Source: Talinum fruticosum
Lineage: Eukaryota; Streptophyta; Magnoliopsida; Caryophyllales; Talinaceae
Direction of reading: 5' to 3'
DNA: 64,000 nucleotides
NCBI GenBank assembly: GCA_021018815.1
Contig: JAITYX010000065.1
Coordinates: forward strand, 228,501 to 292,500
In this document: positions 35,937-48,085 of the stretch, piece after piece
Layout: every line of letters begins with the position of its first letter
Position numbering within the stretch: the first letter of the stretch is position 1
The notes under the pieces: model-generated
The model's input: the letters and a program-made list of their open reading frames with translations, nothing else
Database searches by the model: none
What the model was told of the DNA's origin: nothing
Made by a program: the position numbers and the translations under genes

Positions 35937-37027
35937 CTACTGCTCGTAGATATTGTGGCTCCCCTTGCATTCCTTTGGTTTTGGCTTGGACCTTTGCTTT
36001 GCGGGGAAGGTCTGGTTGGGCAATTTGCAATTAAATGGTTGTAATCCCCACACCGAGTAACAACGATTGGTGCCAACCCAACAATCTGTCGTGTCGTGGT
36101 TGGTTCGACCACACTTCAAGCATTGTTTCTTAGTTGAGGTAGAAGTTTGGAACTTAGTTCCTGTACTTGTAGGCTTTTTGCTTGGTGTTCCCTCTGCAGG
36201 ATTCTTTTTTTCATTCCCTCTCTTCCGGAAGGTATTCGGACTCAACATCCAGTAATTCTCGCTTCACCCGTTCTACTTCGCGGCTCGCTCGTACAATTCT
36301 TGACTAGTTTGTATAGACTGCCCAGCCAATTGGTGCCTAATATAGGGTGCTAGGCCTTCCTCAAATCTCATCATTCTCATACGATCCGTGGCTACGTACT
36401 CCGAGGCAAACCTAGATAATTTTGCAAATTTGCTCGCATACTCCATCATCGACATATTGTCTTGCTTTAATTCCAAAAATTCCTTTTGCTTTTGTTTTTG
36501 CAAGGACACTGGGTAAAATTTTGCTCTCAACTCCTTTAAAAACTTATCCCACGAGCCTTCGGAGTTTTGAAACTTAGTCTTACAGTTCCCCACCGGATAT
36601 CGGCTGTCCAGGTGAGATAAAAACCCCAATATTTACATGTTTTTCATTTGGTACCTCCACCACATCAAATATTTTCTCTATCTGCCTAATCCATTCTTCC
36701 GAGTGCCACTTGGATCCATTTTTCCATCATATGTTTTTGGATTTTGTTTTGCCACCCTTTCAAAAAGTCTACCCTCCTTTCCGAATTTTCGAGTTGGATT
36801 CCCTAAGTTTTGCGTCACCACCGCTATAACTCGTCCCTAACAATTCAGGATCTATGTCTTTGAGTATTCCCTTCTTATCTAGCTCATTCTCGACTTTTTG
36901 CACATCACTTGTTACCCTGATGTGGGGTTAGAATTGGAGGGGTTTGATTAATTGACTGAGTGTGCAAAGATTCTTCGTCGTTCTCTTGCGGTTCATTTTT
37001 CGGAATGCTCTCATCTTGAATCGACAT
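35937..37027 (-). pseudogene. Ty3 chromovirus gag relic with zinc knuckle
   Basis: A likely start is MSIQDESIPKNEP at 37027. A capsid-like core includes FERVAKQNPKTYDGK, WDKFLKELRAKFYP and MSMMEYASKFAKLSRFA (36629-36273), and a zinc knuckle CLKCGRTNHDTTDC (about 36130) is followed by a second Cys-rich remnant. Gag forms the particle that packages element RNA. A stop after about 40 codons and at least three frameshifts break it. Confidence 0.85.
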
Positions 37028-37419
37028 TACTGCTAAAAAAAAACAACAATATTTTCCTTTCCCTTTCTCTCCTTTTTGTTTTTTCATCAAACTAATACAC
37101 TTACAAATATATGTAAAACACCTTCTTTATTCGTTAAAGTTATATTATACATTGTTCGACTATAACACTAACATTCCCTTGATAGGTCTACAAAATGTCC
37201 ACCCCTAGCAACAAAATAGGTGGAAAGAGGGGTTAGATTAATCGCTATTCTACCCCTACAATACCCGTACTTATACAACCATGCAACTCCACTCCTTCTC
37301 TTTCCCTTTTTTCATCGGTTAGTTTATATTATACACTATTTTACATATTTACATATTCTACACGACTAGTTACCCCTAGATTCATCAACTCCTCCTATTT
37401 CAATTCTCACATCATGAAA
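37028..37419. other. Spacer between gag and the leader ORF of the Ty3 element
   Basis: AT-rich, no coding signal seen. Confidence 0.4.
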
Positions 37420-38070
37420 TCCGGGTTACTACTCATTATCGGTGTCGAGCCCCGAACTCCATGACTCACTCTCCTCCATCTCATCTTCCTCGGGATCTAT
37501 TACTTCACTTTCATCGAACTTATCCGGATAATTTATGGGGACTCCGGGATATCAACTACACTCACAACATCACTTGGAACCACTAGATACATCCGCCTCA
37601 TAATTGTCCCATATATCACAGCCAGTCTTCTCCGGCCCAAATATTAACATTGTCGGACTCAAACTCGGGGCGGGTGAATTTGAAGCTACTTGGGTTCTCA
37701 ACATTCGCTGCTCCTGGAAAAGAGTCACTGTAAACATGCAGGGGTGAACCCACCGCGGTCGGCCAAGTCTCGGAGCTTTAATTCCTCCACTATGCGAGTC
37801 CCATGGATTTCCATAAGTCGGAAATGTGCCCCGTGTTCCCCAACGTTTCCAGTGTCCATAAATTCCCGATATTTATTTTTAAATGACAACCAGGGTTCAA
37901 CATCGGGTAAACCTTTTAGTAAGCACTGGGCTTTGACAATGGGGTCAATGAAAGGAGTTTCGGGATTGCTTAGTACATGCTTGCAAGAAGATAGCCTTTA
38001 ACGTCTTTATGTAGTCGGTCACCCGTTGACCCAACTTCATTTTAATTTCGTACGGATCCCTTGGTGCCAT
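37420..38070 (-). pseudogene. Extra leader ORF of the Ty3 element, upstream of gag
   Basis: Between the primer site and gag, minus-strand frames spell MAPRDPYEIKMKLGQRVTDY at 38070, then GLPDVEPWLSFKNKYREFMD, GNVGEHGAHFRLMEIHGTR, EELKLRDLADRGGFTP, FKFTRPEFESDNVNIW, and a strongly acidic tail (DPEEDEMEESESWSSGLDTD) ending at TAG near 37431. Three or four frameshifts separate the pieces, but codon-like sequence persists for about 650 bases. I recognise no known domain. Most Ty3 chromoviruses go straight from the leader to gag, so this ORF is unusual; ORFs upstream of gag are known in the Ogre/Tat group. Confidence 0.5.
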
Positions 38071-38261
38071 TTCCTATTACCAACAACAAAACATTAAGAA
38101 CTTGTATAATCTCACCTATACATTTATATGACAATATCTACTTCAATCTCACAATAATCCCACATATCCATCACAATGACTCAACCACCTCTCTCTATTT
38201 TCTCTAAACATATCACCCTAATTTTTGGTCTCATTTTGACATTTAGATACGGAACCAAAAT

Positions 38262-38278
38262 CCTATGCTCCGATACCA
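38262..38278 (-). other. Primer binding site, initiator-Met tRNA type
   Basis: TGGTATCGGAGCATAGG on the minus strand begins four bases after the 5' LTR and resembles the usual TGGTATCAGAGC site. Confidence 0.85.
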
Positions 38279-38282
38279 CCTC

Positions 38283-40082
38283 TGTAACGCCCCAACCTCC
38301 AATCCACAATTAATCGACCGACATTTGCTTAATAACCACAACGATTTAAGGTGATGAAAATTAAGATCAAGGTGGAGGCATTACTGCCGTCTCAAGATAA
38401 TAGAGACAAGGCTAAGACACTCAATTAACTAATAATAATTTTTTTTCGTACGACATAAACGATAATATGAAAGTTATGTTTATACAAATAGTAGCTAGGA
38501 TGACTCTATTACCATAACCGAGTCCATACATGACCCAAAAACTTAAACTTATTCTTGCATAACCCATAATAGTAAAGAAATGCAAGAGGGGTGGTCGATA
38601 GGTCATTGCCCGACCTTGTCGGAACCCTTCTCGTCGGACTCCTCTATCTCCCGATTCTCCTGTTTAACCCTTGTCTATTTCTCCTTCCCTAAAACAAAAT
38701 TTAAAGAAAATAGGAAAACTAAAAGTGAGCGGTTGGCTCAATACGTTACCCTTGTACTTGTAAAAACATTTTTGGTGAGCCGGTGAGCGCGCGCTATTTC
38801 AAAAATTCATTTGAAATATATCATTTAAGCAAAAACTCAATTTTCTGTTTTTTTGTAGACTTTTCGGTTAAAATTTCGATTCCGTAAATGGTTTAACATT
38901 CGGCTAACATCAGGACCCCAATATATATGCAATTGCAGCCATGGCCTTGGCTAAATGATTCGATTAGTATTCCCGTTACCGGGAAGGGCCCAATACGATT
39001 AATTACGCTAGCAAACAATTATGAACGGTTAACAATAACCGATCAACGATTAACGATTAACGATTAATTGGGTCCTAAAATGTTAGGCCGTATCAAAACA
39101 AATATGGTAAAGCTTTTCATAACAATTAAAAATTTAACTATTTTGGAAGGGTACAAGCAATAATGTACCTCGGTTGGGAAGTTGTTTCGAACTAATTTTT
39201 GATTTGCTTTACTTTCGACGTTTCGATAACCTTCGTTTGCAAGGAAATTTACCCCTTTACTTTAATATAATTATTATATGGATATATATATTTCCTCATA
39301 CCCCTTTTTATCAAAATTACTATCTAATTCTTGAAATTGTTTTCAGAAAATAAACACGCATGTATATGCATGTACATACATATATATTTTTCTTTAACTT
39401 TATTTCTCCAAATAAATTTCCTCAATTTCTCAACACCTATAGCTATATTAATTCTTTCCTTCTTTGTATCTATTTATTTTCCATTATGAATAATTAAATT
39501 TAGTCTAGAAAAAAGAATTATTACTTTAGTAATCAAGGTGTTGAAAAAAAGGGTGAGGAAGGGCAATTGGTGGCCGGCCGGAATCCGGCGACCGGCGGAC
39601 GGCGGACGGCAGGTGGGCGAGCGGGCTGGGCTGGACAGTGTAGGAAGGTAGTTGGGCTTGTGGGTTTTCTTTAAGTTTCCTTTGCTTTTTTTTGTTTCGC
39701 TCGAGCCCAACAACTCCCCACCTATTTATAATGGGCTTCGCAACCCAAATCTTATCCTCTTCCCCCATCACTTCCATGGGATTTGGGCTTATCCAAATCA
39801 TAATTATTTTTCACACTTGCTTAATTTTTTTACCACACATTTGTATAAAAATTATTTACTGTAAATTATTTATCTATTTATTTATTTATTTTATTTATTT
39901 ATTTATTTATTATTATTATTTTATTTATTTATCTATTTTATTGTTTGCACATTTTATAAATATTTAAGCATGAGTCAATTATTTCTCATTTCCATTTTGA
40001 TATTTTTGTGCGGCTCACTACTCTTAAATATTGAAACAATAAAATGCAATAATTAAATACAATTAAACTTTGAGGCCTTACA
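38283..40082 (-). repeat. 5' LTR of the Ty3 element
   Basis: 1,800 bases, TG..CA ends, collinear with the other LTR with scattered substitutions and short deletions. Being upstream of the primer site, it supplies the promoter. Confidence 0.93.
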
Positions 40083-40087
40083 AAGGC
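40083..40087. repeat. Target site duplication AAGGC, right
   Basis: Matches the left duplication at 30580-30584 exactly. Confidence 0.95.
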
Positions 40088-40202
40088 GTCTATACGGGCA
40101 TCATTCATAGCGAGTTGACCATGTTAGCGTACAATCGGACTTCATAGCACCACTAGAATCAGCTGAAGCGAGTGCAAGTATTGCATTCTTTCTTTTTGTC
40201 AT
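40083..40202 (-). pseudogene. Harbinger Myb/SANT-like gene relic, 5' part
   Basis: Begins MTKRKNAILALASADSSG at 40202, continues to LTWST, then by a one-base shift to MNDARIDA at the Ty3 border. The next residues (LLREQEM) continue at 30584 across the insertion, so the retrotransposon split one codon run. Marks this as the interrupted gene described at 29600-30584. Confidence 0.75.
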
Positions 40203-40380
40203 GCTTTACATCACAAAGACAAAAATAAGTTAATATCAAGGTGAAATTTTAAAACTACGACATAAGATAGAAACATTCATAGATGGATAATGAAATGAAA
40301 AAGTTCACACAAATATACTAAAACATTAAAATCAAAATATGAAATAAAAACAACCCTAGCAACTCATAACCTAAGATGAA
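40203..40380. other. Spacer between the two Harbinger ORFs
   Basis: No coding sequence seen. It separates transposase and Myb/SANT genes, which lie on the same strand. Confidence 0.4.
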
Positions 40381-41010
40381 CTAGTGTAATCCCTCCACAT
40401 TGCTTGCTGAAATGCAATCTCTTGTCCATTCACCATTTCTTGTTTCTTCATTATTTTCTATATCTTCGTGGTACTCAACTATGTGATCGTCTTGGTTTGC
40501 AAGCTCATTGTCTACTTCCTCGATAAGATCCGAATCGAATCCACACCCATTAAATAATTGTGCATAATACAACAAGCTATTATGATTTGTTTTTGTACTT
40601 GAACGTTAAATCTAGGTTCAGCTCCACTTTCTAATATAGCAAAACGCATTTTCAAAATTCCAAAACATCTTTCAATTGCATTGCGTAGTGAGGCATGTCG
40701 AAGATTGAACAATTCTCGAGAATTTCAAGGTGAGTTTCTTGAGTACACCTTTAAGTGATAGCGTACGCCTCTATAAGGTGTAATTAATGTGCTCTTAGTC
40801 ATGAAACCAGCATCAACTAAGTAAAATTTTTCTATAAGATGAAAATTATTATTATCAATAATAATATCATATTTGGAGTTTATGCTTATATATATATATA
40901 TATAGTTTACCTTTTGGAATTTTTAATGAATATCGTCGTCTTAATGCATCTTTTAAAATTCTGGAATCCGATGCCGAACCTCCCAACCAGGTAAGGTGTA
41001 GGTGAATTTT
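40381..41010 (-). pseudogene. PIF/Harbinger transposase (DDE_Tnp_4 type) relic, C-terminal half
   Basis: Minus-strand pieces in order: LPGWEGSASDSRILKDALRR (about 40995), an interruption with a TA tract, FYLVDAGFMTKSTLITPYRG followed by VRYHLKVYS (about 40830-40745), FNLRHASLRNAIERCFGILK (about 40710), IIACCIMHNYLMGVD, and an acidic tail ending at 40381. This is the second half of the Harbinger DDE nuclease, including the Asp-containing DAG block and the RNAIERCFG block. The N-terminal half is absent, and one frameshift lies near 40545. Confidence 0.8.
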
Positions 41011-41139
41011 AACCCTAATGTTGATATATATATATATAACTACTTTGGAGGGAAAATAAAAAAATTTTAGAAGGAAGTAAAAAAAAAAAGTGATAATAAG
41101 ATAAAATAAAATATAATTAACATAATTTTTTATTCATTT

Positions 41140-41337
41140 TATTATTCCCTTCCCCTCCTTTCCCCTCAATTTGGAGGGGAATAAAACTTCATCAATTAAG
41201 GGAGAGGGGGAAACGTTTCCCCACCCTCACCCCCATTGATTTATCCCAAACAAGGGATTTCAATAACATTGACTCCCCTCCCCTCCCTTCCCCTCCCTTT
41301 CCCCTCTTCCCCCTTCAATCCAAACAGAGTTGATGTA
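41140..41337. repeat. Pyrimidine-rich element end
   Basis: CCCTTCCCCTCC-type runs end in CTTCAATCCAAACAGAG; the reverse complement resembles the sequence starting at 28203. Possibly the right end of the Harbinger relic or a separate MITE. Confidence 0.45.
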
Positions 41338-41721
41338 CTTACTTCTTTTTAAAAATAAAAAATAAATTGAAGAACTCTATATATCAATAAAAAAATTAAA
41401 TATATCAATAAGAGAATCCTAAAGTGATGATCTCATTTCACTGCCACTTGTTCTATTTCATTAAATATATCAATGAAAAATTAAAGTATAATTGGTACCT
41501 AAAATGAGACCAAATGCCACAATAAGGATGATAATTTTTGGACATTCCACATTTACTTAGATAATTGTAACTGACCCACTTAAGATACTTGTGACATTCC
41601 ACATTTCGTCTCAAATTTGGATCTCCATTTTTCACTTTTAATTTTATATAATAAGTATAATTGCCCACTTTTCTTGTCACATTTGGGTAGGACTAATGTA
41701 GAACCTTATTGTATATACTTT
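41338..41721. other. AT-rich intergenic sequence
   Basis: No gene recognised. Confidence 0.35.
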
Positions 41722-42411
41722 TAGAGCATTCCCTACGTAAGATCCAAATTTTGGATTTGTTGGTGGATGCCTACCCTTCATCTAATTAAAAAATCCAATT
41801 TTTCTCTCTCCTTTTTTTCATCTTCACATCCTAAGAATCTAAAATTTAAATTTTTAAATAAAATATTTCCCATGCAACCCACAATTAAATATATTTAATT
41901 AATTTTTCTTGTTTTATTTTGTTTTATAATTTATTTTTGTAAGTTGTGAAAAATAATTTACATAATTTTTGGAGTGTCAAATAATTATTTTGTGATAGCA
42001 AAATTTATTTAAGAAACCTAATTCACAATATAGTACATTTATAATTTTTACACACATTATCAAAAAATATAATACTGAAGTTCGACAAAAAAATTGACTA
42101 AAAATACAAAATTAATTTCTAATTTTCACTTACATTATTAAAAATTAGATTTTTTTGCGTAAAAAAATCACACATAGAATATTTCACTCTCAATTCAGGA
42201 TCCAAAAATTTCATAAAGAAATTTATCAAAAATTACTTTAATCAGAAAAAAGATGATATGTAAAAAAAAACGGATCCGAGCAGATCCCATTTGGGATCCA
42301 CTCGGATCCAAATTTTATCTGTCCTCCTAGAGATCTCCCACTAGGATGAGAAAAAAGGATTGGTGCCCTACCGTTGGATCTCCCAATCCAACAGGTGAGG
42401 ATGCTCTTATT
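41722..42411. repeat. MITE-like element, GAGCAT(T/C)C ends
   Basis: The left end TTAGAGCATTCCC and the reverse complement of the right end, TAAGAGCATCCTC, are imperfect inverted repeats typical of a common plant MITE type. About 690 bases, AT-rich, non-coding. Confidence 0.6.
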
Positions 42412-43868
42412 CACATTTATTTTCTCTTGTCTTTCGCTCACCTCATCCCCCCAACGAATTCCTAGCTTCTTTCTGTCTCCAATTTCTTGTTCTCTTTAAT
42501 ATTCCTCCATAATTTTTAGGAATTTGTTAAGAGTGCATATTTTCTTTGATAAGAAAAGAAATTTTATTAGTAAAAAGTAATATGACATTTACAAAGATAA
42601 TTTTCTAATAAAAATAAATTTAAAAATATTAAAATAGATATCTATTTGACAAAATTAATGGTTTGTTAGGCTCCATAGTTACAACATCAATCTGGTTACA
42701 AACCGTGTTCTTCGATTATAATATGTCTTTCCCGAACATTGACGAACTATTGTATAACTTCATAGAATAGATGTATATGTGATATAATAGATCAAATTTG
42801 AATGAAACATCACTTTTATCGAGGCATATGAAATTTTATTGTTGAATCTTTATCAATCGAAATCAATGACACTAATTGATTAAAATATAAAAATATACGC
42901 TCCAATCGAATCAACAACCTTAATTGCACGTATTGTCAAAAGAAATAATTTTCATAAAGACGAGAAACAAGACTCTCATAAGAAGAAGAGAAACCTTAAC
43001 TCTCACAAAAAGAGATAAACACAAACTATCACAAGAAGGAAAGAAATCCAAACTCTCACAATGGAGAGAAATCCAAATTCTCATAAGAAAAAGAAAAAAA
43101 TTATTATAAAAATACCTCTAGATCTTGATTCGATTAAAGAAATTAAAGTAAGAGGGACTTACCATTGGTTGCAATTAGAGCATTAGCAGCCCCAATAATC
43201 TAAAAAGAGAGAAAAAAAGTAATGGATACAAAATTAGGATTTAGCTAATAGGAAGGGAGAGAAGACAAGGAAAAGGAAGATTAGTGCATCTTTTGATATG
43301 TACTTATCTAAAAATTTTTCAATTACAAACACAAAAGATAATTTGTTCAATTTTTTTGTTTGACTCTTTCTCTCCATAAGATTTCATCATTTTATTCACA
43401 AAGCTATAATTTCCCCAGTGGTTTTTGTTTAGAATTACTGTATACTTTCATAGATAATTAGTTAAATTTTTTCAATTACCAAGTTCAATGTTGATATGTA
43501 ATTTGGTTTTCAAGTATGAAGATAATTTCTACAAAAATAAAGTTACATTAAAGTTTTCCTTATACTCTGTTTATATTTTGGATCTCACTAAAGTTTAAAG
43601 TGGACCAGTTGGAAATACACAATTGTGATCACATCACATGAAATTTCCATGCTGCACATCCACACCATGATCCATGTCATTCTTTTGCATTAGCATAAGT
43701 GGTCATTGATGGGTTGAGTTACGATGATGTAATGAAGGTTGCTTTGGTCATATGTTAATATTATTGATGGATGGGATTTATTTAGATATATTGTTATAAT
43801 GACAGTAATATCGAGCTCAAAATTTGGTTGGTACATAATGTAAGGTTACATATAACTCAAGTGGGAGA
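42412..43868. other. Intergenic sequence with the tail of a copia internal region
   Basis: No gene recognised over most of it. The last 100 bases (AATGTAAGGTTACATATAAC, then TCAAGTGGGAGA) look like the 3' end of a copia internal region. Confidence 0.4.
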
Positions 43869-43869
43869 T
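43858..43869 (+). promoter_or_regulatory. Polypurine tract of a copia element
   Basis: CAAGTGGGAGAT sits immediately before the LTR start, as in many copia elements. Confidence 0.65.
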
Positions 43870-44319
43870 TGTTGGATCATAATCCAATGATTAACTTACA
43901 TGTGATTAAATATGTATCGTAAGGACTGTTATAATTATAAACCAAACTAAAAGTGATCTAATAAGGATACAATTAATTGGGTTTTAATATACCTAATAAG
44001 GTGTGAGCTTTACAAATGTAGAGACAGGTGGCCCACTACTGTTTTATGATGGGCGAAAGGTTATAAATAAAGGTTATGGTTGCTAGGTCACATGTACGAA
44101 TTGATTCTCCCGACATCCCATTATTAGAGAGATTGTGAGAGCACAGAAAGTCTAAGGGTTCTCTTAATAGTATGTGTAGATCTGGAATACCTAACCACAT
44201 CACTCAAGGAGAACCGATGTCAACTATAAATTCAGGTACGTTCTATTAAACTGTTTTATTAATTCAACATATCGGATTCTAGGTTTATAATGATGGTTTT
44301 CATTATAATTTTCCTAACA
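43870..44319 (+). repeat. Copia-type 3' LTR remnant
   Basis: 450 bases starting TGTTGGATCATAATCC and ending TTTTCCTAACA, directly after a polypurine tract. A TATA box lies near 44062 (GGTTATAAATAAAGG). No 5' LTR or polymerase genes are seen upstream, so only the 3' end survives. Confidence 0.7.
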
Positions 44320-47300
44320 TTTTGTATATACCTATGAAAGCAAATATGATTAATAAGAATTCAATTTACAATCTACCTAGGTACTCCACATATAACAAAG
44401 AGGTAGCTAAGTGATTCAATAAAATGCAAGACATGCGATCAACTAAAGATAAATGTAATGGTATGTATTAGTGGCGTTGACATAAAAAATGCAAATTTCA
44501 GCGAAATTCATTACATTTGGAAGATATTGCTCATTGTAAACACCAATAGCAATACATCTCGTAGTTCATCTAGTTTATTTATACAAAGAGAAGCTAAAAT
44601 GTTACTATGTAATTTCTCTTCAACAAATTTCCTAATACTAGATTCCTTGTATAAAGTACTTCAATTTGCTAGTAAGTTACTAACAAGAAAATGCAAAATT
44701 AAGAGTGATATCTCTAGCCTTAACAATACGGTCATGATCATTGCTGTCAACTCGCAAAGATAAGCCCTTGGGTATTTTAGAAGTGATATCTCTACACGGA
44801 TCAAAAATTACACAAATTCTTATATGAGCCCATTGTAAGATCTAGATAGTCGGATATACCCTATAGGGAGTGAATAGGGTATTTAAAATTTAAAGTTGCC
44901 TGGTTGAATTTTGTTCTAGAGTGAGGTCAGATTGAGAAATGGAACAAACAAACAAAAAATTAAAGGAGAAAAAACACATTGTTTATTCACGATCTTTACC
45001 CAGCATCCAAATATCCGGGTTAATGACCGCCTAAAATTTCCTTCCTTAGGATTATCCTCTACTTCTCTTATTGTCCGCCTATCATGAGAACCTTCGCTAA
45101 CTCTCTGGCTGACCTTTCGAGTATACCTTTTAGGCCCTTCACTTACACTTCTCTAAGTGCTACAACAACTCACAAAGGAGTCTACCCTAAGACTTTTTGC
45201 TATAAATTGAATATGATTTCATAATTGAGAATACAAGAGATTGAATGCAAGTAAGATTGAATGTATGATCTCTTGCTTGCTTCTTCTAGTCTTGAGCTTG
45301 AACATTTATACGTTGTTCTTTTTGTGTAAGACCGTTGTAACTTTAAAATATTACCATTGTGATTGATCTTCTAAGTCCGACTTGGTTATCGAATCTTTAT
45401 CCGAATCGACTTGCCTTTCGTAAATTGATACTTTCCTTTCTTGGGCTTCTTCCTAAATTTTTCTTCTATCACAGATTCATAGTCATCCTTAACATCTTTT
45501 AATCAATGATAATTTCTTGTGGTTGCCACCTCTACAACTTGCAACCTTAATTGGCGTAATCTATGAACATTATTTCTAATAATAAAACACAATAATATCC
45601 GGGGAAAGAATTTAAATATTACAGAATAATATCTTATCAAAATAAATCCAAGATTTCTAAAAATAATACTTGTCAAAATATTCCCTTAAAATACGGATTT
45701 AATTGAGCCAAATAAGGAAATAAAATCTTATTTAAACAGACTAGTTAGAATAAGGTAAGGATAATATAATCAGTTAGATTATTAACATAATTTTCAAATT
45801 TTAAACGTATGTCTTAAAATTAAAATTCATTACACCGAAAAGGGTCAGATAAAGTGGCTATGCATATAAAAATCTGATCGCTTAAATATGGCGTTTGATT
45901 AACAACCATCTCATATAAGAATTATTGTGAGACGGACTTCGTTAGAGGTGATTTTTGAAGGTTTAATATGACTATAACTTATACTAGAGTGACTTTTTAA
46001 TTCGAGAGTAACTAATAATTCATTAAGAGACTTTTATTAGAGTTACCCCTAAATAAATTATTAGTCACCTTATATGTATTTAAAGTCACCATAAAAATTT
46101 CTATCTCATAATAACTTTTAAGTGAGATAATCTCATAGAAGACCTATTGCTAAAATTATCCTAAGAACCAAAAGTCAATTCTTTTACATACTATGTTGCA
46201 TAACATATTAATGGAAGGTACAAAATTCCTTGAAAAAATTAAATATATTATATGATAATTTTTTTCTTTTTTCAATCCTTCATGTGAATATATGGATTTT
46301 ATATCAAGATTACAAACATGCATATATCTGTTAAATCCAATAACATTCACTGTTTACCAAAACTAATATTTCCAATTACAAGTCTTACTTGCAGTTTATG
46401 TTTCCAAGTGGATGAAAAATTTATAATTTGTCAATATTTCTACTTTAAAAAAAATATTGTCTTTTTTTGTTTCTACTCACTTCATACTTCCTTTATATTT
46501 ACTAAAGTGGAGAAGATATATATTACCAAAATCAAGAGCATAATAGTATAGAGAAGTTTCTTTTTTTTTCTTTTTCTGTTGTCCTTTTCTTTTCCCTTTT
46601 CGGGGGAGGGTGTTAAATATGCTAATATCACTTGTATAATTGAAATTTAGAGATTTTGTTTGTTTGGACGTTAAATTTAAAGCATTGACTATTTATATTC
46701 TACAATAGTGGAAGCATGATATACTAAAATATTTTACTTTAGGTACATAGAAATCAATTAAGACAATAAAGTTAAATACTAAAAAGTTAAAAGAGTTATA
46801 TTTTCTAGCATTGAGTTATAACATATATATTAATCGAATGTCTTGCTTCAATAATTGTATGCTATTTTATATGAAATAATTGGTCAATGAATACCTTCCC
46901 CTCATGGATTTTTGAAGAAAAAAATCCTTTACTTATATAAGTGCATGGTAACATTAAATGTATCTGAAAAGGTGTATTAGTGTGTTCACATTATGTATTT
47001 TCTATCATATCACGTCTTTTAAAAACCTATAGAATATCTTGTCTAAATTTTCATAATGCGAAGACTAAGAATGTACGCATAATTCCTTCCTCAAAATTAC
47101 TATAATGTGAACCCTATAAGTTTCTTCTCAATTTTCATTATTGATAAATTTTTCATCTTTACCTTGTCAAAATAAATAAATACTATATAGTTTTTGCTCT
47201 TTTGTTTGATTGGCCTCCTCAACAAGCATAAGAAAATATGACAAATAAGAATGAACCTCATTGGAATAAGATCTCTAGTTCCTGTAATCTCAAAATAGAG

Positions 47301-47749
47301 TAAATAACATTCCAACAAATTTGACAAGACATGCTTCAATACATTAACTTAAGCTTCTGCAAGTATTTTGATTTTAAGATTGGACTAAACTAGTCAAAGT
47401 CGTGTATGACGTGCACCACATTGTACACAATCTTTTCATACTTTAATTCTCTTGCATCCTATTAATAAAAATTTCACCCCTCCCCTATCAAGAGTAAATT
47501 CAAAAATTTGACTATCCAACTAATAATAACATAGGATTTACTATGTATACAAGCTGTAAGTGTAACTATATAAATTTATTATGTTATATATTTCTAATGA
47601 ACATCACAATGGGCAAAAATATTCAAAATTCAGACCAATATGTTGCATAGAAGAGAGTCTCAAAAGATAATATTTGTTTGCACAAGAAACAATGAGCTTG
47701 CCCTGACTTGACCCCAACATCCCACATAGTGAAGCTTATATTCTTGTGA
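44320..47749. other. AT-rich intergenic sequence
   Basis: No gene recognised on either strand. 44840-45550 is less AT-rich and looks repeat-derived, but I could not assign it. Short ORFs (for example 44458-44763) show no domain. Confidence 0.35.
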
Positions 47750-48024
47750 GGAATTTACAAATGGTTCATTGTTCAATTTACAATTACACCTCAAGTTATT
47801 AATTTTACTCTCAACTCATGCTTTGACTGGGGACCACCTAAAAGTTGGTTTGGCTGTGGCAAGGAGAAAAGACCAAAAACCTTTATTAATATTGATTTGG
47901 TTTGAGGTTGGGATGTTGATTTTAAATGTCTAGAATGCCCTTAATGAGGTGGGAAGGAAGTCGTAGAAGAAGCTAAATATTTTGAAAAGTGAGGACACCA
48001 TTTTTAGATCATCACATCACAATT

Positions 48025-48028
<4 letters not shown>

Positions 48029-48081
<53 letters not shown>
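48029..48081. repeat. GA dinucleotide repeat
   Basis: About 26 GA units in the MULE leader, at the place where the left copy has about ten. Confidence 0.95.

Positions 48082-48085
<4 letters not shown>

Larger units (their letters stand above)
30585..40082 (-). mobile_element. Complete but decayed Ty3 (gypsy) chromovirus retrotransposon
   Basis: A 9,498-base element with two LTRs (30585-32446 and 38283-40082), a 5-base target duplication (AAGGC), an initiator-methionine-tRNA-type primer site and a polypurine tract. Order on the minus strand is leader ORF, gag, protease, reverse transcriptase, RNase H, integrase, chromodomain. The LTRs are nearly identical apart from small indels, so insertion was fairly recent, yet every protein region carries lesions. 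The domain order and the chromodomain place it among chromoviruses; a Tekay/Del-like lineage is my inference. It is inserted inside a Harbinger Myb/SANT gene. Confidence 0.93.

Noticed and set aside
48029..48081. Regular repeats considered as CRISPR-like or satellite arrays
   Set aside because: Simple GA microsatellite; no spacer structure, and the setting is eukaryotic.
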